64,000 nucleotides of DNA from Marinococcus sp. PL1-022 (GCF_033845285.1 NZ_JAWXCX010000001.1:2123495-2187494); one strand, 5' to 3'; shown: positions 26,704 to 35,115, counted from the stretch's first letter. Translations and numbers: made by a program. The notes: a model not told the origin generated them from the letters alone.

Positions 26704-27555
26704 TCACTTAATTTTCACGTTGTCGCGCCAAAAATGAACCGGCTTCCAGCCCAGCAGTTCTTTTGCTTTATCGCTGTTCAGTAAACTTTCAAATTCGCCG
26801 AGATTTTCTTTGATCGGCACGTTTGGAAATTCTGCTTTCATTAAATCACGGCTGGGAATATCCATACTTGTGTCGTCACCGGCAAGATTCAGCTCAACTG
26901 CACCAAGTCCCTGCTTCTCTACCGCCAGGCGGCATGCTGCAGCAGCATCTCTTGTATCAATGTAACTCCAAAGAATACGGTCCCGCTGGGAAGCATCGTG
27001 GATAAAGGAAGGGAAATTCTGATACATAGTAGGAGCAATCACGTTTCCGAGACGGAAACTCACTACCTGCATGCCAGTGCGGCGGTGCATCATTTTGGCT
27101 GTTTCTTCATTCACTATCTTAGAAAGACCATAAGAATCCTCCGGAAGCTGCGGATGCGCCTCGTCAATAGGCACATATTGCGGATCAAATCGTTCTTTCG
27201 CAAAGCATATGCCGTAAGAAGATTCACTGGAAGCCAGAACCGCATTTTTTATCCCGAGTCCTGCTGCTGCTTCCAGCACGTTATAGGTGGCCAAGGTATT
27301 GTTGCGGAACGTTACTTCATTTGGATGCGAATAGGCGACTGGAATTGCTGCAAGATGCACCACTGCGTCAGCACCTTGAAGCGCCCCGTATACTTCCCCG
27401 AGATCGGTCAGATCTACGATTACCGTATCACAGATATTTTCCTCCGGCTTTTTCACGTCCGCATTCAGTACTTGATAACCATGAGATACAAATTCTTTTA
27501 ACACCCATGTGCCGAGCAGGCCGTTTCCACCTGTTACTACAACTTTTTCCATCAC
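26704..27555 (-). CDS. NAD-dependent epimerase/dehydratase (extended SDR)
   Basis: The 283-residue extended SDR has an N-terminal NAD site VVVTGGNGLLGTWV, HLAAIPVAY, a Ser-containing SSESSYG strand and the catalytic YGLSK. It could act on a nucleotide-sugar, hexuronate or other sugar derivative. A close CcpA-type cre site just upstream suggests control by carbon supply, which would fit a sugar-catabolic dehydrogenase. The gene is solitary between two non-coding repeat-like segments. Two ATG codons lie at the start, either possible. Confidence 0.8.
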   Translation of the reverse strand: MMEKVVVTGGNGLLGTWVLKEFVSHGYQVLNADVKKPEENICDTVIVDLTDLGEVYGALQGADAVVHLAAIPVAYSHPNEVTFRNNTLATYNVLEAAAGLGIKNAVLASSESSYGICFAKERFDPQYVPIDEAHPQLPEDSYGLSKIVNEETAKMMHRRTGMQVVSFRLGNVIAPTMYQNFPSFIHDASQRDRILWSYIDTRDAAAACRLAVEKQGLGAVELNLAGDDTSMDIPSRDLMKAEFPNVPIKENLGEFESLLNSDKAKELLGWKPVHFWRDNVKIK

Positions 27556-27577
27556 TATTCCTCATTCCCTTAAAAAA

Positions 27578-27591
27578 TTAAAGCGCTTACA
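27578..27591 (-). promoter_or_regulatory. Putative cre site (CcpA) upstream of the epimerase gene
   Basis: TGTAAGCGCTTTAA on the minus strand matches the Bacillus cre consensus TGNAANCGNWNNCW except for one base, and is almost palindromic. It lies 23 bases upstream of the start, in the position of an operator overlapping or following the promoter. Confidence 0.55.
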
Positions 27592-27661
27592 CAAGCAGTG
27601 CTATTATAACAGATAAATGAATCAGCTACTTCATAGAATCAATTTCATGCTTATAAGAATT

Positions 27662-28192
27662 CAGAGTGTTGATTAAGTAAATAAGCATATTTATTCTATT
27701 CCTTGTATTTTCTCCTTCGTTTACCGGCGGAAGCTTGCATGCTCGTCTTCAGCTGCTTCCCATGCCTGCTGTATAGGTACAGCAGACTTGGGCCTGGGTT
27801 TCCTCATGCTCTCAGGGCCTGTCCAGAAAGTCATTGGACTGGCCCTGAGATACTGCGCTTCGATCCCACCGGCGTCACTGCCGGACACTGCATAAAAAAT
27901 AAACTTTTTTATTGGAAAACCTTTCGTGCTCTTATGTTTCGTAAATAAGCGTTTCCCTATGTTATAAGACGCCGGAGCTGTAGAAGGGGCGACTCCGGGA
28001 GGAGATAGAACGATTCCTACTGCTTCCCAATAAGATCGTTTGGGAAGCAGTAGGAAGCATGAGCGCAGCCATGCTTTCCTTGTAAGAAGGGCAGGTTAGC
28101 GGAGAGAGTTCCCTCCGGAAAGCGACCCTTCGAAGGCGGAAGCAACTAATTGCATACTTCTTCAGAAATAATCACTTTATAAACAGCCTGGA
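27662..28192. repeat. Non-coding hairpin-rich dispersed-element-like region
   Basis: About 530 bases without a convincing gene are bounded by CAGAGTGTTGATTAAG and, on the other strand, CCAGGCTGTTTATAAAG. Four hairpins lie inside. CTGCTGTA/TACAGCAG is near 27767. CTCAGGGCC with TGTCCA pairs with TGGAC and GGCCCTGAG near 27811. A perfect 14-base stem CCTACTGCTTCCCA with its complement is near 28016. Longer arms GAAGGGGCGACTCCGGGAGG and the complement of CCCTCCGGAAAGCGACCCTTC span about 27985-28129. Similar TGTTGATT-bounded intergenic repeats are known from Bacillaceae genomes; this assignment is from recall. Confidence 0.5.
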
Positions 28193-28232
28193 AAAATCGC
28201 CCACAGGCATAAAAACCTGTGGGCGATTTTTT
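28192..28232 (-). terminator. Terminator of the alpha/beta hydrolase gene (perfect 16-base stem)
   Basis: AAAAATCGCCCACAGG and its exact complement surround CATAAAAA, about 30 bases beyond the stop at 28262. A and T tracts on both sides make it bidirectional. It is an inverted copy of the mreBH terminator. Confidence 0.9.
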
Positions 28233-28261
28233 ATATCCGACATTAATTTTTCCAATGCTTA

Positions 28262-29188
28262 CTACTGTATCTGTTTTTGCAGCCAGGGATGCAGGTGGTC
28301 CAGCAGTTCATGGGACAGGTTGTCATTCTGCTGCTTTAAGTACCTGCGCTTCGTTTTCATGATCGAGAACTCTTCGGGCTGATGCCTGAGAATGTGGTTC
28401 ATCTCCTCGACTACATAAGCCTCAACCGGCCCGCTCGTATGCTGGGCAATTGCACTGACATCCTCTGCCTTCACCTGGGCATCTTTGCCTCCATTTACGG
28501 CGATCAGAGGAATGCGCATGCGGTGAAAGGCTTCCCTCGGGTCGTAGTCAGCGTGCTCCTGAAACCATTTTACATTCACATTTTTGTATTTTTTTGATGC
28601 TTCTTCATCAAGCAGCTCCTTAAGCACTTTATGCTGCTTTTTGATCATCCGCTTGTTCACTTTCCCCGTTTTCAGTGCACGGTAAAAGATTCCTTTGCCC
28701 TCGCTTATTTCCCTTTCCACCGATTCTCCCTGTTCAAGTAAAATATCAAACAGCGGCTTAGGCGACGATGCGAGTGCCATCAGCCCATGCACCTTTTCCT
28801 TTTCCGCCACCTTAGGAGCAATCGCCCCGCCTTCGCTGTGACCGAGAATGAAAATTTTCTCTTCGTCAATTTCCGGGACCATTTTTAAAAGACGTACGGC
28901 AGCAGAAGCATCCTCAATTAAATCCTGCAGCCCAGTTTCAAGAAAATCCCCTTCACTGCTCCCTGTACCTCTCTTATCATAACGCAGTGACGCTATGCCT
29001 TGTTTTTCAAGCCAGGAGGCCAGCTGGTTATAAATGTTTAATTTCATTCCAGGGGCGTTCCCGTCGCGGTCTACAGGCCCGCTTCCCCCAATTATCAGCA
29101 CGCCAGGAGCCTTTTCGTGTTTGTTCTCCGGGACGGTGAGCGTTCCATACAATGTCTCTGCTTGATCAATTGTTATCAGTTGTTCCAT
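28262..29188 (-). CDS. Alpha/beta hydrolase
   Basis: The product of about 308 residues is an alpha/beta-hydrolase fold enzyme. GGSGPVDRDGN is the oxyanion-hole loop, LRYDKRGTGSSEG follows, ILGHSEGGAIAP contains the nucleophile Ser, and EEMNHILRHQ contains the catalytic His. It resembles the acyl-CoA thioesterase/BAAT-like and YfhM/EstD-type esterases of bacilli. The natural substrate is unknown. Translation probably starts at ATG 29188, preceded by GGAG. The in-frame extension to 29260 has no ribosome site and overlaps the tre promoter region. Confidence 0.82.
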   Translation of the reverse strand: MEQLITIDQAETLYGTLTVPENKHEKAPGVLIIGGSGPVDRDGNAPGMKLNIYNQLASWLEKQGIASLRYDKRGTGSSEGDFLETGLQDLIEDASAAVRLLKMVPEIDEEKIFILGHSEGGAIAPKVAEKEKVHGLMALASSPKPLFDILLEQGESVEREISEGKGIFYRALKTGKVNKRMIKKQHKVLKELLDEEASKKYKNVNVKWFQEHADYDPREAFHRMRIPLIAVNGGKDAQVKAEDVSAIAQHTSGPVEAYVVEEMNHILRHQPEEFSIMKTKRRYLKQQNDNLSHELLDHLHPWLQKQIQ

Positions 29189-29271
29189 GCTTTCACGCTC
29201 CATTAAAGGATTTTGTATTAGTATTCCTATTTTTCGTTTAATAAAAACCTTTTTCGCCATTGATAATTATA

Positions 29272-29300
29272 TTGACTAATTTGTATATACAAGTTAAAGT
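29272..29300 (+). promoter_or_regulatory. treP promoter (sigma-A type)
   Basis: The -35 box TTGACT (29272-29277) and -10 box TAAAGT (29295-29300) are separated by 17 bases. The TreR operator occupies the spacer, so repressor binding would exclude RNA polymerase. Confidence 0.7.
29281..29292. promoter_or_regulatory. TreR operator
   Basis: The perfect palindrome TTGTATATACAA is the known half-site pair bound by the trehalose repressor TreR in bacilli. It lies between the -35 and -10 boxes of the tre promoter, and treR is the third gene of the operon. Confidence 0.85.
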
Positions 29301-29312
29301 AAATTTATAAAT

Positions 29313-29326
29313 TGGTATCGTTTTCA
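29313..29326 (+). promoter_or_regulatory. Putative cre site in the tre leader
   Basis: TGGTATCGTTTTCA matches the cre consensus TGNAANCGNWNNCW with one mismatch. It lies about 12 bases after the -10 box, where CcpA binding would block transcription. Catabolite repression of trehalose use is well known in bacilli. Confidence 0.55.
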
Positions 29327-29353
29327 AATGCATTCATTTAAGGAGGAACCATA

Positions 29354-30805
29354 ATGGCGAAAATTACAAAGGAAGCCGTGGAGACGATTGTAGAAGCCGT
29401 GGGAGGCAACGAAAACATAGAAACAGTCACCCACTGCGTGACAAGGCTGCGATTTGTTTTATACGATGAAGAAAAAGTAGACAAAGAAAAGCTTACCAGC
29501 CTCGATCTTGTCCGGGGAGCTTTTGCTTCCGGCGGCCAGTACCAGGTTGTAATCGGCCAGGGCACTGTGGACAAGGTTTATAAAGAGTTAATGAGCGTCA
29601 CGGGTCGTTCCGAAGAAACCGGTGGGCGTGCAGGTGAGGAAGATTCTGAAAGCGATACCAGCGAAAAGCAGAAATCCACTAAAAAGCAGAATGGGTTTCA
29701 ACGGTTTATCCGTCTGCTCGCTGACATTTTTATTCCGATTCTTCCTGCCATTATCACAGCAGGCCTCCTGCTTGGTTTAAACAACCTGTTAACCGGCCCC
29801 GGCATATTTTTCGACGGCGCTGTAATAGAAGTATATCCACAGTGGACCAGTTTTTCTGAAATTATTTTCATCATTGCAAACGCTTCATTTAACTTTCTGC
29901 CTGTTCTCATAGGGTGGTCGGCGGTCAGACGGTTTGGCGGCAGCCCCCTCCTCGGCATTGTGCTTGGGCTGATTTTTGTGCACCCGCAGCTTTTAAGCGC
30001 ATATGCTTACGGCGATGCAAGTGCAAATAACGAAGTGCCAACCTGGGATCTATTCGGATGGAACGTTGAGCAGGTCGGCTATCAGGGGCAGGTGCTTCCA
30101 GTGCTTGTAGCCTCCTATGTTTTAGCGCAGATTGAAATTTTCCTCCGTAAACGTATTGCAGATTCCATTCAGGTGCTGCTGGTTGCACCGATTGCTCTGC
30201 TTGTTACCGGGTTCTTCACCTTTATTATTATCGGACCGGTTACCTTTGGCCTCGGGAACGCAATTACCGACTTCTTCCTTTGGACATTCGATCAATATGC
30301 ATGGCTCGGCGGCCTGCTTTATGGCCTCCTTTATGCACCGCTCGTTATTACCGGACTCCACCATACATTCCTGGCGGTGGATCTGCAGCTTACCGCTTCG
30401 ACCGATGGCACCTTTTTATGGCCGATTCTCGCTCTTTCCAACATTGCTCAGGGCTCTGCTGCAGTCGGCATAATGATTTTAGCCTGGAGAGATCAGAACA
30501 TGCGTGGGCTCGCTGGTTCAGCCGGTCTTTCTGCTTATCTTGGTGTTACCGAGCCGGCATTATTCGGGGTAAACCTGCAGTACCGGTTCCCGTTCTTCTG
30601 TGCGCTCATCAGCTCTGCCATCGCAGCAACGTTTATCAGTATTAATAACGTGCTGGCCTTTGCTGTCGGCGTCGGCGGTATCCCCGGCATCTTTTCTATC
30701 CGTCCACCGGACTGGGGAGCATTCTTTATCGGAATGCTGATTGTCATTATCCTCCCGATTGTATTAACCTATCTCTATGGGCGTATTCGTAAAGTAGAAC
30801 TTTAA
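29354..30805 (+). CDS. treP: PTS trehalose-specific EIIBC component
   Basis: The 483-residue permease has an N-terminal EIIB domain (residues 1-80) with the phosphorylated Cys in VTHCVTRLRFVL. A charged linker at about 85-115 leads to an EIIC membrane domain of the Glc/sucrose/trehalose superfamily (PVLIGWSAVRRFGGSPLLG, GLHHTFLAVDLQL, GVTEPALFGVNLQYRFPF). No EIIA domain is present, so phosphate must come from another EIIA (for example the glucose EIIA). It imports trehalose as trehalose-6-phosphate. It is the first gene of the trehalose operon and has an AAGGAGG ribosome site. Confidence 0.93.
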   Translation: MAKITKEAVETIVEAVGGNENIETVTHCVTRLRFVLYDEEKVDKEKLTSLDLVRGAFASGGQYQVVIGQGTVDKVYKELMSVTGRSEETGGRAGEEDSESDTSEKQKSTKKQNGFQRFIRLLADIFIPILPAIITAGLLLGLNNLLTGPGIFFDGAVIEVYPQWTSFSEIIFIIANASFNFLPVLIGWSAVRRFGGSPLLGIVLGLIFVHPQLLSAYAYGDASANNEVPTWDLFGWNVEQVGYQGQVLPVLVASYVLAQIEIFLRKRIADSIQVLLVAPIALLVTGFFTFIIIGPVTFGLGNAITDFFLWTFDQYAWLGGLLYGLLYAPLVITGLHHTFLAVDLQLTASTDGTFLWPILALSNIAQGSAAVGIMILAWRDQNMRGLAGSAGLSAYLGVTEPALFGVNLQYRFPFFCALISSAIAATFISINNVLAFAVGVGGIPGIFSIRPPDWGAFFIGMLIVIILPIVLTYLYGRIRKVEL

Positions 30806-30817
30806 CCAATGAATTAC

Positions 30818-30848
30818 AGGCGTCTGCTGGGATTGTCAGCAGGCGCCT
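30818..30848 (+). other. Hairpin in the treP-treA intergenic gap
   Basis: AGGCGTCTGCTG pairs with CAGCAGGCGCCT around a seven-base loop. Only three T follow, so it is a weak terminator at best. It may set the relative level of treP and treA by partial termination or by protecting the upstream mRNA end. Confidence 0.55.
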
Positions 30849-30885
30849 TTGCTCCATACAGCATATATGCGAAAGGATGATCACA

Positions 30886-32565
30886 ATGGAACCGTGGTGG
30901 AAACGTGCAGTTATTTATCAGATTTACCCTAAAAGCTTTAAGGATACGACCGGCAACGGAGTCGGCGATATTCCCGGTATTATCGAAAAGCTTGATTACC
31001 TGCAGGATCTCGGAATCGATGTTTTGTGGCTCAATCCTGTGTACCCTTCTCCTCAAAAGGATAACGGATACGATATCAGCGATTATTATAATATTTATGA
31101 TGTCTACGGAACGATGGAGGACTTCGAACGTCTGCTGACGGAGGCCCATGCAAGGGGTATGAAAATTATTATGGATATCGTTATTAATCATACCTCCACC
31201 GATCATGCCTGGTTTCAGGCTGCTTCGTCAGATGTCTCCAGTCCTTACCGCGACTACTATATCTGGAGGGATCCCGTGAACGGCGCTGAACCAAATAACT
31301 GGGTGTCTAAATTCGGGGGCTCCGCCTGGCAGTGGCACAAACCAACAAACCAGTACTACCTGCATCTATTTGATGTGAGCCAGGCGGATTTAAACTGGGA
31401 AAACGAAGAACTGCGCCGACAGCTGTACGACATGATGCATTACTGGTTTGATAAGGGCATCGATGGGTTCCGGCTCGATGTTATCAATTTAATTTCAAAG
31501 GACCAGCGGTTTCCAAATGACGATATCAGCGACGGCCGCCGGTTTTATACTGACGGGCCGAGAGTGCACGAGTGGATGCATGAAATGAATCAAAACGTAT
31601 TTGGCCCGCACGGAGCTATGACAGTAGGGGAAATGTCCTCCACGACGATCGACCACTGCATTAAATATACCCGCCCGGACCGGGAAGAACTGAGCATGAC
31701 CTTTAATTTTCATCATCTAAAAGCAGATTACCCCGGAGGAGAAAAATGGACCCTGCCTGAATTCGATTTTGTGCAGCTAAAAGAAACGCTATCAGACTGG
31801 CAGAGCGGTATGTATGAAGGCGGCGGCTGGAACGCGCTGTTCTGGTGCAACCATGACCAGCCCCGCATTGTAAGCAGATATGCCGATGACGGTAAGTACC
31901 GCGCAGAATCAGCGAAGATGCTTGCAGCAACCATGCACTGCATGCGCGGCACTCCTTATATTTATCAGGGTGAAGAGCTCGGCATGACGAACCCTTCCTA
32001 CAGCTCCATCAATGACTACCGTGACGTGGAAACCATCAATTATTATGATATTATGCAAAAGCAGGGAAAAAGTCCGGAGGAAGCATTCGCTGTCATTCAG
32101 GCCCGCTCCCGGGACAACGCCCGTACACCGATGCAGTGGGACAGTTCGAAAAATGCCGGCTTCAGTGAAGCCGAGCCATGGCTGCCGGTTCCGGAAAATC
32201 ATACGTCTATTAATGCCAAAGAAGCGGTAAGCGATCCGGCATCTGTGTATCATTTTTACAAACAATTAATTCAGCTTCGCAAGGATTATAAAATCCTGAC
32301 AACTGGAGATTATCAGCTTTATCTCCCGGACCATCCTTCTCTTTTCGCCTACACACGCGAGGACGAAGATGAAGCCTTACTCATCATAAGTAATTTCTCG
32401 TCTGATATAATTAAAGCCGGCAGTCTGGATCTTCCGCGGAAAGAAGACGCAGGCAATGTCTTTGTCACCAACTACAGCCGGGAAAGCTTTTCTCTGGAAG
32501 CTGACAGCCTGCAGCCGTACGAAACAATCGTTCTGCATTACCAAAAACAGCTCCCTGGGGTGTAA
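30886..32565 (+). CDS. treA: Alpha,alpha-phosphotrehalase
   Basis: The 559-residue GH13 enzyme hydrolyses trehalose-6-phosphate to glucose and glucose-6-phosphate. MEPWWKRAVIYQIYPKSFKD is the family N-terminus. GFRLDVINLISK contains the nucleophile Asp, TVGEMSS the acid Glu and FWCNHDQPR the third carboxylate. ATG 30886 is placed after AAAGGATG; the earlier in-frame ATG is part of that ribosome site. The enzyme is named TreA in B. subtilis and TreC in E. coli. It lies between the permease and the repressor. Confidence 0.94.
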   Translation: MEPWWKRAVIYQIYPKSFKDTTGNGVGDIPGIIEKLDYLQDLGIDVLWLNPVYPSPQKDNGYDISDYYNIYDVYGTMEDFERLLTEAHARGMKIIMDIVINHTSTDHAWFQAASSDVSSPYRDYYIWRDPVNGAEPNNWVSKFGGSAWQWHKPTNQYYLHLFDVSQADLNWENEELRRQLYDMMHYWFDKGIDGFRLDVINLISKDQRFPNDDISDGRRFYTDGPRVHEWMHEMNQNVFGPHGAMTVGEMSSTTIDHCIKYTRPDREELSMTFNFHHLKADYPGGEKWTLPEFDFVQLKETLSDWQSGMYEGGGWNALFWCNHDQPRIVSRYADDGKYRAESAKMLAATMHCMRGTPYIYQGEELGMTNPSYSSINDYRDVETINYYDIMQKQGKSPEEAFAVIQARSRDNARTPMQWDSSKNAGFSEAEPWLPVPENHTSINAKEAVSDPASVYHFYKQLIQLRKDYKILTTGDYQLYLPDHPSLFAYTREDEDEALLIISNFSSDIIKAGSLDLPRKEDAGNVFVTNYSRESFSLEADSLQPYETIVLHYQKQLPGV

Positions 32566-32570
32566 CGAGC

Positions 32571-33290
32571 ATGAGTACAAAAAGAAAATATTTAGACATC
32601 TATGAAGAAATAGCGCGCGGTATCCGCAATGAGCAGTTTCAGCCTCATGCTCTGCTTCCTTCGGAGCATGAGCTCACTTCTATGTACGAAACGTCACGGG
32701 AAACCATCCGCAAAGCGCTGAATCTTCTCTCCGAACACGGATACATTCAAAAAATTCAGGGTAAAGGCTCCGTCGTGCTTGAAACCGGCCGGTTTGATTT
32801 TCCCGTTTCCGGGCTCGTCAGCTTCAAAGAGCTCGCGGAGCAGACCGGCAGCAACAGTAAAACCCATGTGCATTCCTTAATCCTCTCTCCTGTGCCCCCA
32901 GCCCTTCAGCATGCGCTCGAGGTCCAGGAAACGGAACAGGTCTGGGAAGTAAAACGGCAGCGGAAAATGGACGGCGAAAACATTGTGCTCGACATCGACT
33001 ACCTGCTTGAGCGCTGGGTGCCCGGTCTCACCGAAGACATTTGTGCTGATTCCATTTATGACTACGTGGAGAATAAACTGAAGCTTGTAATCAGCTTTGC
33101 GCGCAAAGAAATTACTATTGAAAAGCCGACGGAAGAAGATAAGCAGCTTCTTGACCTTTACCCGGATTCGAGTATTGCAGTTGTCCGAAACTATGTGTAT
33201 CTCGATAATGCAGAATTATTTCAATACACTGAGTCCAGACACCGTTCGGATAAGTTTCGTTTCATCGACTTTGCCCGCCGTCACCGTTAA
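32571..33290 (+). CDS. treR: Trehalose operon repressor (GntR family)
   Basis: The 239-residue regulator has an N-terminal GntR winged helix (LLPSEHELTSMYETSRETIRKALNLL) and a C-terminal UTRA effector domain with LDIDYLLERWVPGL and IAVVRNYVYLDNAELFQYTE. TreR is released from its operator by trehalose-6-phosphate. The target TTGTATATACAA is present upstream of treP, so the operon is autoregulated. The gene begins six bases after the treA stop, with GGGGTG as ribosome site. Confidence 0.93.
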   Translation: MSTKRKYLDIYEEIARGIRNEQFQPHALLPSEHELTSMYETSRETIRKALNLLSEHGYIQKIQGKGSVVLETGRFDFPVSGLVSFKELAEQTGSNSKTHVHSLILSPVPPALQHALEVQETEQVWEVKRQRKMDGENIVLDIDYLLERWVPGLTEDICADSIYDYVENKLKLVISFARKEITIEKPTEEDKQLLDLYPDSSIAVVRNYVYLDNAELFQYTESRHRSDKFRFIDFARRHR

Positions 33291-33337
33291 AATGGTATCA
33301 GAAGCAAGGTAAAGACAAATCGAAGGAGTGATTTCTC

Positions 33338-34279
33338 CTGTTTACTATACGGGACTATCCGGAGTTTTCCTGGTCACTGTCGAGACATAAAACGCTGCTT
33401 CAATGCGAGCGGCAGTATGCCCACCAGTACTACTCCTCACACAACGGCTGGCTGCGGAACGCAGACCCTTTTCCGCGCCACGTCTACCGGTTGAAAAATT
33501 TGACCAATCTTGAAATGCTGTTTGGGTCTATTGTGCACGATCTAGTAGAGGAAACGCTGAAAAAATATTTAAATGATAGCGATCTCCCGACAAAGGATAC
33601 GCTGAAAGAAACGATCCGAACCCGTCTGAATGCAGGCTTTATCGATTCTACGCAAAACGTGGAACAGTGGCGCAAAAAACCGAAACATACGACCATGCTC
33701 CATGAAATTTACTACGGCGAAGAGAACAAGCTGCCCGCAGAGAAAATTAAAAAGATCCAGGACCGGCTTGAGGCCGTAGTGGAACATATTCTGACCTGTG
33801 ATACCGTTTCGGAGCTTACTTCGGAACGGCCGACGTATTATCTCGAATCAGAGGAACTCCGCACGATGAACCTTGAAAACACCAAGGTGTTTGCCGTGCT
33901 CGACTTTCTTTATAAAGACGAAGAAAACAATAAATGGGTCATCGTGGACTGGAAAACCGGCCTGCAGACAGAGGAGGATCCGTACCAGCTGGCTTTGTAT
34001 GCGCAGTATGTCCTTGACTACTACCCGGAAGCATCGCTCGAGGACATCGTCGTGCGGAATGAATATCTGCTCGAAGGTAAAAGTGTCGAACACAAGCTTG
34101 ATCACTCCACCCTCCGGGAAGTCAGAGACCTGCTCGTCCAGAGCGTGGAACGTATGGCAGGCTTTCTCGAGGATAAGGAAGCCAACAAGCCTCTTCCACT
34201 CGAATATTTCAAAAAAACGACCAACACCTTCGCCTGTAAGCGGTGCAACTTTTATGAGCTCTGCTTCCCGCAGCAGTAA
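33338..34279 (+). CDS. PD-(D/E)XK nuclease family protein with Fe-S-type cysteines; apparent CTG start
   Basis: The protein of about 313 residues has an AddB/Cas4-like RecB-nuclease layout. N-terminal SLSRHKTLLQCERQYAHQYY carries C23, LDFLYKDE supplies the motif II Asp, IVDWKTG is the D-x-K core and DPYQLALYAQY is the QxxxY motif. C-terminal ACKRCNFYELC supplies C300, C303 and C309. The four Cys match those holding a 4Fe-4S cluster in related nucleases. The frame has an in-frame TGA at 33329, and only CTG at 33338 lies at correct spacing (nine bases) from AAGGAG. TTG 33491 would remove the first Fe-S Cys. The role is unknown, probably in DNA repair. Confidence 0.8.
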   Translation: MFTIRDYPEFSWSLSRHKTLLQCERQYAHQYYSSHNGWLRNADPFPRHVYRLKNLTNLEMLFGSIVHDLVEETLKKYLNDSDLPTKDTLKETIRTRLNAGFIDSTQNVEQWRKKPKHTTMLHEIYYGEENKLPAEKIKKIQDRLEAVVEHILTCDTVSELTSERPTYYLESEELRTMNLENTKVFAVLDFLYKDEENNKWVIVDWKTGLQTEEDPYQLALYAQYVLDYYPEASLEDIVVRNEYLLEGKSVEHKLDHSTLREVRDLLVQSVERMAGFLEDKEANKPLPLEYFKKTTNTFACKRCNFYELCFPQQ

Positions 34280-34304
34280 ATAAGCTTTGCACTGATGCTA
34301 AGCA

Positions 34305-34348
34305 TAAAAAAAGTACCAGAGTCCACAATACAGACTCTGGTGCTTTTT
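34305..34348. terminator. Bidirectional terminator between the nuclease and SDR genes
   Basis: ACCAGAGTC and GACTCTGGT arms with A6 and T6 flanks lie between convergent stops, serving both genes. Confidence 0.85.
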
Positions 34349-35115
34349 TATTTGGGAGGCATACGGAGCGCTCCGTCCAAACGAATCGTTTCCCCGTTTA
34401 ACATTGTGTTATGGATAATTTCTTTTACAAGCGAGGCATACTCATTCGGAAATCCGAGCCTTCTTGGAAAAGGAACGTTCTGTCCCAGCGTCTGCCTTGC
34501 TTTTTCCGGAAAGGACATATAAAAAGGAGTTTCGAATAAACCCGGAGCGATAGCCATAACGCGTATACCAAAGTCTGAAAGCTCCCTGGCGGCCGGTGCC
34601 GTAAGGCTCCAGATGCCCCCTTTAGAAGCGCTGTAGGCAGCCTGGCCGACCTGTCCTTCATAGGCGGCAATCGAAGATGTATTAATAATGATTCCTCTTT
34701 CTCCCTGTTCGTTTGGTTCATTATGTCTCATCGCATCTGCACCGAGCCGGAGCATGTTAAACGTTCCAACCAGATTCGTCTGGATAACACGAGTGAAATG
34801 CTCGAGGGAGTGCGAATCCTTTTTATTCAGAATCTTCTCTGCAAGCCCGAGTGCCGCGCAGTTGACCACCCCGTCGATACGCCCGAACGTTTCTATTGTT
34901 TTATCAATAGTTGCTTTTCCTTTTTCGTCCGAAGTGACGTCCATTTCAATAAAAATGGCACTGTCTCCAAGCTCTTTTGCTCTTTTTCTTCCGGGTCTCA
35001 CCTCAAAATCGGCGATAACCACCTTCGCACCGTTTTCTACAAGCATATTCGCCGTAGCACCACCAAGTCCGGATGCACCGCCTGGAAGTAAAAAAACTTT
35101 TCCGTTAATATCCAT
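34348..35115 (-). CDS. SDR family oxidoreductase (3-hydroxyacyl-CoA dehydrogenase type 2-like)
   Basis: The product of about 255 residues is a classical SDR. LPGGASGLGGATANML binds NAD(H), NTSSIAAYEGQVGQAAYSASK provides the Ser and the YxxxK catalytic pair, and APGLFETPFYMSFPEKAR follows as in HSD10-type 3-hydroxy-2-methylbutyryl-CoA dehydrogenases. It may act in short-chain or branched acyl-CoA oxidation. ATG 35115 follows GGGGAGG; the longer reading to 35163 lacks a ribosome site. It is solitary. Confidence 0.85.
   Translation of the reverse strand: MDINGKVFLLPGGASGLGGATANMLVENGAKVVIADFEVRPGRKRAKELGDSAIFIEMDVTSDEKGKATIDKTIETFGRIDGVVNCAALGLAEKILNKKDSHSLEHFTRVIQTNLVGTFNMLRLGADAMRHNEPNEQGERGIIINTSSIAAYEGQVGQAAYSASKGGIWSLTAPAARELSDFGIRVMAIAPGLFETPFYMSFPEKARQTLGQNVPFPRRLGFPNEYASLVKEIIHNTMLNGETIRLDGALRMPPK

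Noticed and set aside
27592-28191. A possible coding gene in the gap (81-residue frame at 27703)
   Set aside because: The frame crosses several perfect hairpins, has no ribosome site and no recognisable protein pattern.
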